Shown: positions 46,933-56,141 of the stretch, in pieces
Numbering within the stretch: position 1 is the stretch's first letter
Layout of the letters: each line of letters starts with the position of its first letter
NCBI GenBank assembly: GCA_028281925.1
Contig: JANQIX010000057.1
Location: 62,001 to 126,000, forward strand
Source of the DNA: Alphaproteobacteria bacterium
GTDB lineage: Bacteria; Pseudomonadota; Alphaproteobacteria; DSM-16000; Inquilinaceae
Length of the DNA stretch: 64,000 nt
Direction: 5' to 3'
Program-made: the position numbers and the translations under genes
Notes under the pieces: model-generated
What the model was told of the DNA's origin: nothing
Seen by the model: only the letters and a program-made list of their open reading frames with translations
The model's database searches: none

Positions 46933-47203
46933 GTCGGGAACGTAAGCCTGAGGATGCGCGAGCGCACCATCCGTCCGCGTCAGTCACCCCGGGTGGCCTC
47001 AGGCGGTCAAGTCCCGTTGCGACGTCCCGGGGTCGCGCGCCCGATAGCGGGCGGTAGGGCGACCGTGTCTAATGGCCTAAGAAGCCGAAGCGTTCCGATC
47101 ACCGTGGCCGTCCGATCCAGAGTGGCGCCCGGTGATGCACAAGGAACGCATCGGGAAGAATGGGTCCAACGCGAAAACCGCGTGGCGGGAGGAGAACTCG
47201 ACC

Positions 47204-48715
47204 ATGGCCAAGACGCGCCCCAACATCCTGCTGATCATGGCCGATCAGCTCGCCCCGCAGTTTCTGCCGGCCTATGGTCACCCCGTGGTGAAGACGCCGC
47301 ATCTGGACGGGTTGTGCGAGGACGCGGTGATCTTCGACGCGGCCTATTGCAACGCGCCGCTCTGTGCCCCGGCCCGCTATACGCTGATGAGCGGGCGGCA
47401 GCCGTCACACATTGGCGCCTGGGACAACGCGGCGGAGTTCGCAGCCGAGATACCCACCTTTGCCCACCATCTGGCGGCCGCGGGCTATCGCACCTGCCTC
47501 AGCGGCAAGATGCATTTCTGCGGCCCCGATCAGCTCCACGGGTTCGAAGACCGCCTGACGACGGACGTCTATCCCGCTGACTTCTCCTGGACGCCGGACT
47601 GGGACGATCCGCAGCGGCGGCTCGACTATTACCACACCATGGATGTCGTCCGCGAGGCGGGGCCGTGCCTGCGCTCGGCCTATCTGGACTTCGATGACGA
47701 GGTGACGTTCGCCGCGACACGCTACTTGTTCGATCTCGCCCGCGGCGGTGACGAGCGGCCGTTCTGCCTGGTTGCCGCCTACATCCATCCCCACGACCCC
47801 TATATCAACCGCCCGGAATACTGGGATCTCTATAACGACGACGCGATCGACCCGCCGGCGATCCCAGCGGCCGCAGCGCCGCGCGATGTGCATTCCGAAC
47901 GGCTGATCCAGGCGATGGGCATGGACGATCCGTGGCCGAGCGAGGCGACCGTGCGCCGGGCCCGCCGCGCCTACTACGCCTCGACCAGCTATATCGACGC
48001 CCAGGTTGGGGCCTTGATGAGGGCGCTGAACGAGGCGGGCTTCGCCGACGATACCGTCGTGCTGTTCACCTCAGACCACGGCGACATGCTGGGTGAGCGC
48101 GGGCTCTGGTTCAAGATGAGCTGGTTCGAGCACAGTGCCCGGGTACCCCTGATCGTCCGCGCCCCGGGGACCTTCGCCCCGCGCCGCGTCGCCTCTGCCG
48201 TTTCCCACGTCGATCTGATGGCCACGCTGGCGGAGATCGCGAACGACGGCGCCCCGTTCGGCGCGACCCCGACCGAAGGGCGGTCTCTCTTGCCGCATCT
48301 TTCCGGGCGCGATGGGCATGACGAGGTGATCGGCGAGTATTTCGGGGAAGGCACGGTAGAGCCGCTGTTCATGATCCGCCGCGGCACCCGCAAATTCGTC
48401 ACGGCGGCGGAAGACCCGCCGCAGCTCTATGACCTCGCCGCCGATCCGCACGAGATGGCCAATCTTGCGGAGAACCCGAACCATGCGGCCGAAGTCGAGG
48501 CGTTCCGCGCCGAGGCCGCGTCCAGATGGGACGCCTCCGCCTTGAAAGAGCGCGTGCTGGAGAGCCAGCGCCGCCGACACTTCATCGCCCCGATCCAGCG
48601 GGCCCAGGGCCGGTCATGGGACTACACGCCCCCGGCCGATGGCACGCGGACCTACATCCGCAACCACCTCAGCATCGCGGAGATCGAACGCCGTTCGCGA
48701 TTTCCGACAGTGTGA
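47204..48715 (+). CDS. betC: Choline-sulfatase
   Basis: 503 aa. NILLIMADQLAPQFLPAYGH opening; sulfatase signature CAPARY with Cys54 to be converted to formylglycine, the same residue number as in Sinorhizobium meliloti BetC. C-terminal ESQRRRHFIAPIQRAQGRSWDY...YIRNHL block is choline-sulfatase specific. GGGAGGAG lies upstream of ATG 47204. It releases choline from choline-O-sulfate. No betA/betB/betI neighbours in the window. Confidence 0.92.
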   Translation: MAKTRPNILLIMADQLAPQFLPAYGHPVVKTPHLDGLCEDAVIFDAAYCNAPLCAPARYTLMSGRQPSHIGAWDNAAEFAAEIPTFAHHLAAAGYRTCLSGKMHFCGPDQLHGFEDRLTTDVYPADFSWTPDWDDPQRRLDYYHTMDVVREAGPCLRSAYLDFDDEVTFAATRYLFDLARGGDERPFCLVAAYIHPHDPYINRPEYWDLYNDDAIDPPAIPAAAAPRDVHSERLIQAMGMDDPWPSEATVRRARRAYYASTSYIDAQVGALMRALNEAGFADDTVVLFTSDHGDMLGERGLWFKMSWFEHSARVPLIVRAPGTFAPRRVASAVSHVDLMATLAEIANDGAPFGATPTEGRSLLPHLSGRDGHDEVIGEYFGEGTVEPLFMIRRGTRKFVTAAEDPPQLYDLAADPHEMANLAENPNHAAEVEAFRAEAASRWDASALKERVLESQRRRHFIAPIQRAQGRSWDYTPPADGTRTYIRNHLSIAEIERRSRFPTV

Positions 48716-48753
48716 CGATTGTTTCGACGATTTTTGCGTCACTGGGAGAGATG

Positions 48754-48768
48754 CTGCCTGCTTGGCAG
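48754..48768 (+). terminator. Weak hairpin downstream of betC
   Basis: CTGCC-TGCTT-GGCAG stem-loop followed by ATTTATTGT. The 5-bp stem and modest U content make it at best a weak terminator for betC. Confidence 0.3.
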
Positions 48769-48827
48769 ATTTATTGTAGAGTCAGTTAGAGCCGAATTTC
48801 GCACAAGCAGGCTATTGGCCCTCACTG

Positions 48828-50024
48828 ATGTCGACCAGAAAGAGAGGAAACAGGCTTGAGAGATGGGAAATTGCCCTGATCAAGGCCATGCTGGTGCGAG
48901 GTGATTACAATGACCAAGATATTCTCGCATATTTCACAAGACCCACCCGCACTATAAACCATGCTCGGATTCTGGAGATCCGTACGGGTGCGAAGTACAA
49001 GACCGTGAGAGTTGCAACCGACATCGAGTTGGATGAATTCCTTTTTGCCTGGCCTAGCATCGATCCCGAAACCGGCTTGAACCAGCGCGGCGACGAGTTA
49101 CTCATTAAGGCACGTGAAGCAATGATTGCGGCCGTGCATATATTCAACAGTGCGGGCCTCACCTTCCGCACTGAATTATTTATCGTTACATGCATCATAG
49201 CGTGGACTTACCTTCTACACGCTTGTTTCCGCCGTGAAGGCATAGATTATCGCTACAAGAAGGGAGATGGAACTGTACTGAAGACCAGGCAGGGCGCGGA
49301 CTGCTATTGGGAGTTGGGCAAGTGCTTGCGCCATAGTCGATGCCCAACCTCAAAAGGCGCGGCAAAGAACCTGGAATTCTTGCTCGAGTTACGCCACGAA
49401 ATCGAACACAGGTCGACTAATCGCGTTGACGATGCGGTAAGCGCCAAGCTCCAGGCATGCTGCCTCAATTTCAACGACGCAATCAAATCGCTATTTGGCA
49501 CTCAATATGGATTGGAACGGAGATTGCCGATTGCGCTTCAGTTCGTCACCTTCGACGAAGATCAGCGTTCAGCGCTGAAAAGGAACAGTACGCTGCCTGC
49601 ACATATTGAAGCGTTTATCGATGCATTCGAACATGGACTGACCGAAGAGGAATATGCAGATCCGGCGTATCGGTACCGTGTGGCTTTCGTACCGATATCG
49701 GCAAACAGGGCGTCCAGCGCCGATGTCTCCATTGAGTTTATCAAAGGCGATACTGAGGAAGGACGCAAGATCAACCGAGTCCTCCTAAAAGAGGTGGACA
49801 GGCGTCGTTACACCGCAACGCAGGTTTGGAAATTGATGCAGGCGGAGGGATATCCGCACTTCAATCAGCAGGCCCACACGACGCTCTGGCAGGAGCTTGA
49901 TGCGAAGAATGTCGCTCGTGGATACGGGCGGGAAGGTGACTACAAGGGCACATGGGTATGGTACGACAGGTGGGTGGAGCGTGTCCGTGCCCATTGTCAG
50001 GAGCAATCCGAGCGATATCGGTAG
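48828..50024 (+). CDS. DUF3644/HEPN-like protein in an AT-rich islet
   Basis: 398 aa. N-terminal helix-turn-helix-like segment (NDQDILAYFTRPTRTINHARILEI). Around residues 90-290 it resembles DUF3644. Arg189-HEIE-His194 (in LRHEIEHRS) fits the Rx4-6H catalytic motif of HEPN ribonucleases, which act in abortive infection and toxin-antitoxin systems. Base composition is clearly more AT-rich than the flanking genes, and no strong Shine-Dalgarno precedes the ATG; signs of transfer. I am confident of the ORF and fairly confident of the HEPN-like motif; a defence role is inference. Confidence 0.7.
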   Translation: MSTRKRGNRLERWEIALIKAMLVRGDYNDQDILAYFTRPTRTINHARILEIRTGAKYKTVRVATDIELDEFLFAWPSIDPETGLNQRGDELLIKAREAMIAAVHIFNSAGLTFRTELFIVTCIIAWTYLLHACFRREGIDYRYKKGDGTVLKTRQGADCYWELGKCLRHSRCPTSKGAAKNLEFLLELRHEIEHRSTNRVDDAVSAKLQACCLNFNDAIKSLFGTQYGLERRLPIALQFVTFDEDQRSALKRNSTLPAHIEAFIDAFEHGLTEEEYADPAYRYRVAFVPISANRASSADVSIEFIKGDTEEGRKINRVLLKEVDRRRYTATQVWKLMQAEGYPHFNQQAHTTLWQELDAKNVARGYGREGDYKGTWVWYDRWVERVRAHCQEQSERYR

Positions 50025-50105
50025 AGGAGGCCATCGCTAGTCATTAAGGACACAAGAGAAACTTAGTCAACTGACGTAGTATCATCCTGATATTCTCTAT
50101 ATCTA

Positions 50106-50609
50106 TTAATCCTTTGAATTGCGCGATGGCAGCTCCATCATATTTCTTAGCTCATTCTCTGAATATGCAAGATCAAACTGGTGCACACCACGCCAGATTT
50201 GACCATGATTTTCCCATTTAACATCCAGATGAAAATCACCCAGCTCATCACCAAGACAGATTGGTATTGAAAAATGACTCTTGGGCCGAACACTATATTT
50301 CCTTATGTTTGTTTCGTAGATTTTCACTTGTTGTTCAATATCTAGATGACTGTCATTTGGAAATATAACTTCCACTCTATTTTTATTCCCAATTACAGCA
50401 GTCACTTGAATGCGTCCATGCGTAGGGTTGTTTATATTGAGAGATAGCATATTTATTTGCCTACCTATATCTTCATCAAGCCAATTTTCACCTTGATATC
50501 TATCAAGATAGAACCAAGGTCGCTGATCGCGAGCCCGCCATAGGATTGCGAGTATGACCCCGACCGTCGCGGCGAGCGCGGCGATCGCTGCCAAGATTGA
50601 ATTGACCAT
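50106..50609 (-). CDS. Membrane-anchored protein of unknown function in an AT-rich islet
   Basis: 167 aa. Residues ~3-23 form one hydrophobic segment (SILAAIAALAATVGVILAI), then a soluble domain beginning RARDQRPWFYLDRY. The first ~25-30 codons are GC-rich like the chromosome, the rest is strikingly AT-rich. Convergent with the DUF3644 gene, 81 bp apart. No family recognised; topology implies the C-terminal domain faces one side of the inner membrane. Confidence 0.65.
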   Translation of the reverse strand: MVNSILAAIAALAATVGVILAILWRARDQRPWFYLDRYQGENWLDEDIGRQINMLSLNINNPTHGRIQVTAVIGNKNRVEVIFPNDSHLDIEQQVKIYETNIRKYSVRPKSHFSIPICLGDELGDFHLDVKWENHGQIWRGVHQFDLAYSENELRNMMELPSRNSKD

Positions 50610-50782
50610 CTGTTTCTCCTCAGAACCAAACGGAGGCCACCCGAGGTCGATCGAAACTCATCCCCACACCGTCGCCCGAGACGAGTGGCCGAAAGCAGTA
50701 GCCGTATGGAAAGCTAGGGATCAGATCACTTTTTTTCGATGCGCCTATCTTCCGGGACGAAGTCGATGTCCAACACCCAGGA

Positions 50783-52249
50783 CTAACGGCCGTCAGTCAG
50801 CGACAGTACCCAGGCCTCGAGTGCCGCGGTGTCCGCGATCTCTCCGTCCCACGCAAGATCCGGCGCGATGGCGTCCTGCCGACCCGGAGCGGCGCTCAGA
50901 AACGCCTTTGTCGACAACGACATCCACGCCCAGCCGCTGGGCAGCGCCACCTGTCGTATCTCGCCGTAGAGGCCGTGGGCGCGGGTGGGCCAGCCGACCA
51001 GCGTGACGTCATCGATGGCGCGCAAGAGGTCGACGAACAGGAGGGCCGAGCTGAAGACGCGGCCGTCGATGATCACGAAGACCTGGCCCGCGTGCGGAGA
51101 CGGTGGCGGATCGGTGCGCACGGGCTCAGACGGCTCCCCGAGATGGGCGAGCGGCTCGCCGGCTGCGATCGCGGTGTCCAGGGCCGCCAGGATCGTGTCG
51201 AGGTAGCGCGCAAGGCCCGGATCGTCCGGACGGCTCACGCCCAGTGCATCGCGAAAGCTCTGGAAGTGGTCGCGGTTCGCGGGTGACGCGCGCATGGCGT
51301 CGGGGATGCCGGAATAGAGCTGCCCCTCACCCCAGGCCACCAGCGGCTCGCCATAGAGGGTGACGGCAAAGCCGCGCACTAGGAACGAGTTGCCGCCGCC
51401 GTTGCCGCGCAGGTCGAAGACGATGTCCGCGTCGGCGGGCGCCGCGTCGACCATCTGCCGCAACTCCTCCATCGCCTGCACGGCCGCGCCCGTCGGGGCC
51501 AAGGTGGGCAGCGAGATCCACAGCAAATCGTCGGAAATCCAGCGGCCGCCGATCTGAGGGGGATTGCCGAATGCGGCGGCCGCCAGCAGTGGCTGCAGCC
51601 AGCCCATGCGGGCCGGCGTCCAGGCCAGATCGAACGGCTGCTCCCCGCCGTCGACCAGGAACCGGCAGTGCTCCGGCCGCACCATATCGAGCTGCCCCTG
51701 ATCGAGGAACATCAGCGGCGCGGCCGACACACGATCCGCCGCCAATGCCCTGTTGCCTTGAAAGCGCAGGGCGTTGCGATGCAACAGCCAGTCGGCGTCG
51801 TGGTCGCCGCAGCCGACCAGTTCCGCGCCTAAGGGCGGGACGCCGACGCCAAGCATCGCCGACACGATGATCGCATCGCGGCGATAGGATGCTACGAATC
51901 CTGGGCCAAGCGACTCCGGTCGGGACACCGCCGCCCATTGCGGATGCTGCTGGTTTCCCCAAACGGCGAGATGGTGGTCTGGCAAGCCGTTGGCATACTC
52001 GATCAAGAGATAGAGGTATTGGGTGAGATCGGCCGCGCGATCGGCGCTGGCCATCGCTGCGTCAAACCCTTCCTCCAGCAGCGCGCGAAACTCCGGATCG
52101 AGTTCCGGACCAGGATGATCCGCCTCCACCAGATCATGGATCGCCTGCAGGTCTTGGCGCGCAAGAGACGGCCAGTCGGGTTCCTGCGCCCAGGTCTCGA
52201 ACGCGCCGAGAGCCAGCAGCAAGACCGCGATGCCCCAAGCTGGTCTCAT
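50783..52249 (-). CDS. Secreted S41-peptidase-like protein
   Basis: 488 aa. Signal peptide MRPAWGIAVLLLALGAFETWA. The C-terminal half looks like the S41 (C-terminal processing protease/tricorn core) fold: DADIVFDLRGNGGGNS, VFVIIDGRVFSSALLF with the nucleophile-region Ser, and TLVGWPTRAHGLYGE. ATG 52249 starts the signal peptide; the frame opens further upstream without signal. No PDZ domain is evident, so specificity is uncertain. Confidence 0.72.
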   Translation of the reverse strand: MRPAWGIAVLLLALGAFETWAQEPDWPSLARQDLQAIHDLVEADHPGPELDPEFRALLEEGFDAAMASADRAADLTQYLYLLIEYANGLPDHHLAVWGNQQHPQWAAVSRPESLGPGFVASYRRDAIIVSAMLGVGVPPLGAELVGCGDHDADWLLHRNALRFQGNRALAADRVSAAPLMFLDQGQLDMVRPEHCRFLVDGGEQPFDLAWTPARMGWLQPLLAAAAFGNPPQIGGRWISDDLLWISLPTLAPTGAAVQAMEELRQMVDAAPADADIVFDLRGNGGGNSFLVRGFAVTLYGEPLVAWGEGQLYSGIPDAMRASPANRDHFQSFRDALGVSRPDDPGLARYLDTILAALDTAIAAGEPLAHLGEPSEPVRTDPPPSPHAGQVFVIIDGRVFSSALLFVDLLRAIDDVTLVGWPTRAHGLYGEIRQVALPSGWAWMSLSTKAFLSAAPGRQDAIAPDLAWDGEIADTAALEAWVLSLTDGR

Positions 52250-52553
52250 CTCGCCAATCCCTTGGTCGGTCGCAGCACCGCGCAGCCGGACCCGATGGGC
52301 TCGACCATACTCGCATCGGCGATCTCGGAACACTGGGCTTTCCAACACGCCGTTTCCTGGGCCAGACTGCGCCCCGCGCACACCCGGGACACGGACCTGG
52401 TCGGTGACGGGAATCCTCCAAGGGTCCATTGCGGCTCGAGGAGGAGCGGGCGGATCTTGACGAGGCCCGCGTTGCAGCCGATGACTGGCCCGCCGGTACT
52501 TCTGCCGGTGGGATCCCAGGCGTGCGCCGCAGGTGGATCAAGGGAGGTCCCGT
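52250..52553. other. 304-bp divergent intergenic region upstream of cbiX
   Basis: It separates the S41-like gene and the cbiX operon. I looked for a second cobalamin riboswitch (B12 box, CGCAACTGT block, closing stem) and did not find one. AGGGAGG at 52541-52547 is the cbiX ribosome site. No clear promoter hexamers. Confidence 0.5.
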
Positions 52554-53603
52554 ATGGGCGACCGTTTTGGGGTGATGATCTGCGGCCATGGCAGCCGCGA
52601 CCCGCAGGCCGTAAAGGAATTCGCCGTTCTGTCGGAGAAGCTGACCGGCCGCTTCGGCGACTGGCCGGTGGACTACGGCTATCTGGAGTTTGCGCGGCCC
52701 GTGATCCGTGACGGGCTGGACCGGCTGCGCGAACGGCAGGTCAACCGCGTGCTGGCCGTGCCGGGCATGCTGTTCGCCGCCGGCCATGCCAAGAACGACA
52801 TCCCGTCGGTTCTCAACACCTATCAGGCCGGCCATGAAGGCCTGAGCATTCAGTACGGGCGCGAACTGGGGATCGACACGCGCATGGTACGGGCCGCCGG
52901 TGAGCGCGTCAGCGAGGCGCTGGCGGCGGCCGGCGACCATGTGCCGCGGCACGACACGGTGCTGGTTGTGGTCGGCCGCGGCGCGTCGGACCCCGACGCC
53001 AATTCCAACGTCGCCAAGGTGATGCGCCTGTTGTGGGAAGGCATGGGCTTCGGCTGGGGCGAGACCGCCTATTCCGGTGTCACCTTCCCGCTGGTGGAGC
53101 CGGCGCTCGAGCACGTGGCGCGCCTGGGCTTCCGCCGCGTCGTGGTGTTCCCCTATTTCCTGTTCACCGGGATCCTGGTGCAGCGGATCTATGACCACAC
53201 CGACCTGGTGGCCGCGCGGCATCCCGAAATTGAGTTCGTCAAAGCGCCCTATCTGAATGACCACCCGCTGGTGCTGGAAACCTTCGTCAGCCGCGTGAAC
53301 GAGATCCTGGAAGGTACCGGCAACATGAACTGCCAGATGTGCAAGTACCGGGAGCAGGTGCTGGGTTTCGAGGCCGAGATCGGGCTGGCGCAGGAAAGCC
53401 ACCACCATCACGTGGAAGGCATCGGCACCGACGCAGATCACCATCACCACGATCACGGCGATCATCATCACCACGGCCATGGTCATGGTCATGACCATCA
53501 CCATCATGGCGACGGACATGCTCAAGGGCACCACCATCCCTACCCGCATGCCGACCATCCGCTGGGACCCAAGAGCCTGCGCCAGTCGGAGGCTGCCGAT
53601 TGA
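52554..53603 (+). CDS. cbiX: Sirohydrochlorin cobaltochelatase-type protein CbiX (long form)
   Basis: 349 aa. CbiX domains: GVMICGHGSRDPQAVKEF (first active-site His) and a second copy with VVVGRGASDPDANSN. C-terminal MNCQMC (Cys260, Cys263) matches the MXCXXC iron-sulfur motif described for Bacillus megaterium CbiX-L. Residues ~282-338 are extraordinarily His-rich (about 26 His), suggesting cobalt storage or delivery. First gene of the second B12 operon; 4-bp overlap to cobH. Confidence 0.88.
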   Translation: MGDRFGVMICGHGSRDPQAVKEFAVLSEKLTGRFGDWPVDYGYLEFARPVIRDGLDRLRERQVNRVLAVPGMLFAAGHAKNDIPSVLNTYQAGHEGLSIQYGRELGIDTRMVRAAGERVSEALAAAGDHVPRHDTVLVVVGRGASDPDANSNVAKVMRLLWEGMGFGWGETAYSGVTFPLVEPALEHVARLGFRRVVVFPYFLFTGILVQRIYDHTDLVAARHPEIEFVKAPYLNDHPLVLETFVSRVNEILEGTGNMNCQMCKYREQVLGFEAEIGLAQESHHHHVEGIGTDADHHHHDHGDHHHHGHGHGHDHHHHGDGHAQGHHHPYPHADHPLGPKSLRQSEAAD

Positions 53604-54238
53604 GCGCGTTGCCCGCTTATCTGAGCGACCCGCACGCGATCTCGCGAAGCTCCACCGACATCATCCGGCGGGAGGCCGACCTCTCGGCATTGCCGCCAGA
53701 TCTGGCGCCGGTGGCGGTTCGCCTGATCCACACCTGCGGCATGACGGACATCACCGGCGATCTGGCCTTTGATCCGGACCTTGCGGCGGCCGGGTGTGGA
53801 GCGCTGGCAGCCGGCGCGCCCATTCTGGTCGACAGCCGCATGGTCGCCGCGGGCATCACGCGGTCGTTCCTTCCGGCCGGCAACGATGTCGTCTGCGGGC
53901 TGGACGATGCGCGGACGGCCGATATGGCCGTGCGAGACGGCACGACGCGATCGGCGGCAGCACTGGCGCTGCTGCAAGACAGGTTCGCCGGGGCTGTCAT
54001 CGCCATCGGTAACGCGCCGACGGCGCTGTTCCGCCTCTTGGAGCTTCTTGATGCGGGGGCGCCGCGACCGGCGGCGATCCTGGCCTTTCCCGTCGGCTTC
54101 GTCGGCGCGGCGGAGTCCAAGGCGGCGCTGGCGGAAGATGCCCGCGGGGTGCCCTTCCTGACGCTCTTGGGCCGTCGCGGCGGCAGCGCCATGGCGGCGG
54201 CGGCCGTCAATGGGCTTGCCGCCGGAGAGCCGGCATGA
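53600..54238 (+). CDS. cobH: Precorrin-8X methylmutase CobH
   Basis: 212 aa. IHTCGM contains the catalytic His44; ILVDSRMVAAGI and PVGFVGAAESK are the family's substrate blocks. It moves the C11 methyl to C12, giving hydrogenobyrinate. TTG start overlaps the cbiX stop; ATGA overlap to cobL. Confidence 0.93.
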   Translation: MSALPAYLSDPHAISRSSTDIIRREADLSALPPDLAPVAVRLIHTCGMTDITGDLAFDPDLAAAGCGALAAGAPILVDSRMVAAGITRSFLPAGNDVVCGLDDARTADMAVRDGTTRSAAALALLQDRFAGAVIAIGNAPTALFRLLELLDAGAPRPAAILAFPVGFVGAAESKAALAEDARGVPFLTLLGRRGGSAMAAAAVNGLAAGEPA

Positions 54239-55440
54239 CCACCTGGCTTTCCGTGATCGGCATCGGCGAAGATGGGCTTGAGGGCCTCTCGCCCGTTGCG
54301 CGCACGCTTCTCGCCAAGGCAGAGTTGCTGATCGGCGGCGAGCGCCACTTGGCGATGATCCCGGAGGACGGGCGGGAACGGCTTTGCTGGCCGAAGCCGC
54401 TGAAGACCGCGATCCCGGAGATCCTGCAGCGCAGCGGCCGCCAGGTGGCGGTTCTCGCCACCGGCGACCCCATGTGCTACGGCGTCGGCGCCCGGTTGGC
54501 GCGCGTCATTCCGGCGGAAGAGATGACGATCGTTCCGGCGCTGTCGGCCTTCAATCTCGCCTGCGCGCGCATGGCATGGTCGCTGCCGGACATCGAGACC
54601 GTGACGATCCATGGCCGGCCGAGAGAGATGATCGTCGCCAGCTTCTATCCCGGTGCCCGCATTCTGGCGCTGACGACCGGCGGCAGCACGCCGGCCGCCG
54701 TCGCGCGCATGCTGTGCGAGCACGGCTACGGGGACAGCCGCCTGACGGTGCTGGAGCGGATGGGCAGCCCGACGGAGCGTCGGCTGGACGGCGTCGCCCG
54801 AACCTGGCCGCACGAGCGCGCGGCCGATTTGAACACGCTCGCCGTCGAGTGCATCGCCGATCCCGGAACGGTCGCGCGCGCACGCCTGGCCGGATTGCCG
54901 GACGATGTGTTCGCCCATGACGGACAGCTGACCAAGCGGGAGGTGCGGGCCGCCACCCTGGCCCTGCTGGCGCCCCTGCCCGCCCAATGCCTCTGGGATG
55001 TGGGTGCCGGATGCGGCTCCGTCGGCATTGAATGGCTGCGCAGCCACCCCAACAACCGTGCCGTCGCCATTGAGCGGTCGGCTGAGCGCTGTGGCCTGGT
55101 TGCACGCAATGCCGCGAGCCTGGGCGCGCCGCTGCTGCAGGTGGTCGAGGGCGAGGCGCCGGACGCGCTCGCCGACCTCGACCCGCCAGACGCCGTTTTC
55201 ATCGGAGGTGGCATCGCGCGCGAGGGATTGGTGGAGGCCTGCTGGCAGGCCCTGCCGTCCGGCGGGCGATTGGCGGCGAACGTCGTGACCGTGGAGGGGG
55301 AGAGCGCCGTGTTCCAATGGCACGCCCGCCTGGGTGGCCAGCTTGGCCGGATCGCCGTTTCGCGTGGGGAAGCGGTCGGCCCGTTCACCGGATGGCGGCC
55401 GTTGATGCCGGTCACTCAATGGTCGGTGGTCAAGCCATGA
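54235..55440 (+). CDS. cobL: Precorrin-6Y C5,15-methyltransferase (decarboxylating) CobL
   Basis: 401 aa, CbiE plus CbiT fused. N-terminal tetrapyrrole methylase: VIGIGEDGLEGL, ATGDPMCYGVG and VPALSAFNLACAR. C-terminal class I methyltransferase: LWDVGAGCGSVGIEWLR, AIERSAERC, DAVFIGGG. It adds methyls at C5 and C15 and decarboxylates C12. ATGA overlap at both ends, so tight translational coupling. Confidence 0.93.
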   Translation: MTTWLSVIGIGEDGLEGLSPVARTLLAKAELLIGGERHLAMIPEDGRERLCWPKPLKTAIPEILQRSGRQVAVLATGDPMCYGVGARLARVIPAEEMTIVPALSAFNLACARMAWSLPDIETVTIHGRPREMIVASFYPGARILALTTGGSTPAAVARMLCEHGYGDSRLTVLERMGSPTERRLDGVARTWPHERAADLNTLAVECIADPGTVARARLAGLPDDVFAHDGQLTKREVRAATLALLAPLPAQCLWDVGAGCGSVGIEWLRSHPNNRAVAIERSAERCGLVARNAASLGAPLLQVVEGEAPDALADLDPPDAVFIGGGIAREGLVEACWQALPSGGRLAANVVTVEGESAVFQWHARLGGQLGRIAVSRGEAVGPFTGWRPLMPVTQWSVVKP

Positions 55441-56141
55441 CCGGCATTGCCTATGGCGTCGGCGTCGGCCCCGGAGATCCAGAGCTGATCACGCTGAAGG
55501 GCCTGCGGCTCATTCAGTGCGCACCGGTGATCGCCTATCCGGCACCGGAGACCGGCGACAGCCTGGCCCGTGCCATCGTTGCCCCCCACCTGCCGGGCGG
55601 CCAGTGCGAGATCGCCATCCGCATGCCCATGGTGGCCGAACGCTTCCCGGCGCAGGAGATCTATGATCGCGCCGCCAAGGACATCACCGCCGAACTCGAT
55701 GCCGGCCGCGACGTCGCCATCCTGTGCGAAGGCGATCCGTTCTTCTACGGGTCGTTCATGTACCTGTTCGGCCGGCTGGCCGAGGGCCACCGGGTGGAGG
55801 TGGTGCCCGGCGTTTCGTCGCTGAACGCCTGTGCTGCCGCCCTGGGTGCGCCGCTGGTAGCCCGCAACGACGTGTTGACCGTGGTCCCGGCCCCGCTCGC
55901 AGCCGATGAGTTGCGGCGACGGCTGGATGAGGCGGATGCCGTGGCCATCGTCAAGCCGGGACGACACTTCGCCAAGGTCCGCGACGTGCTTGAGGCAGCG
56001 GGGCTCTCAATGCACGCCCGCTATATCGAGCGCGCTACCATGGATCATCAGCGCATCCTGCCGCTGGCCGCGGTCGATCCGGCCGAGGTGCCCTATTTCT
56101 CCATGATCCTGGTGCACAAGCGCGGTGAGGCCTGGCGGTGA
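55437..56141 (+). CDS. cobI: Precorrin-2 C20-methyltransferase CobI
   Basis: 234 aa tetrapyrrole methylase. YGVGVGPGDPELITLKG opening, LCEGDPFFYGSFMYL and VPGVSSLNACAA. ATG 55437 overlaps the cobL stop; the longer frame upstream is antisense noise. Converts precorrin-2 to precorrin-3A. Confidence 0.93.
   Translation: MTGIAYGVGVGPGDPELITLKGLRLIQCAPVIAYPAPETGDSLARAIVAPHLPGGQCEIAIRMPMVAERFPAQEIYDRAAKDITAELDAGRDVAILCEGDPFFYGSFMYLFGRLAEGHRVEVVPGVSSLNACAAALGAPLVARNDVLTVVPAPLAADELRRRLDEADAVAIVKPGRHFAKVRDVLEAAGLSMHARYIERATMDHQRILPLAAVDPAEVPYFSMILVHKRGEAWR

Noticed and set aside
46933-47203. Possible coding extension upstream of betC
   Set aside because: The 24 extra codons precede the NILLIMADQ opening of the family and a good ribosome site lies at the downstream ATG.
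52250-52553. Possible second cobalamin riboswitch upstream of cbiX
   Set aside because: No B12 box, no CGCAACTGT block and no matching closing stem on the plus strand.
53397-53570. The His-rich CbiX tail as a frameshift or assembly error
   Set aside because: The frame is continuous, ends normally and overlaps cobH as expected; His tails are known for long-form CbiX.
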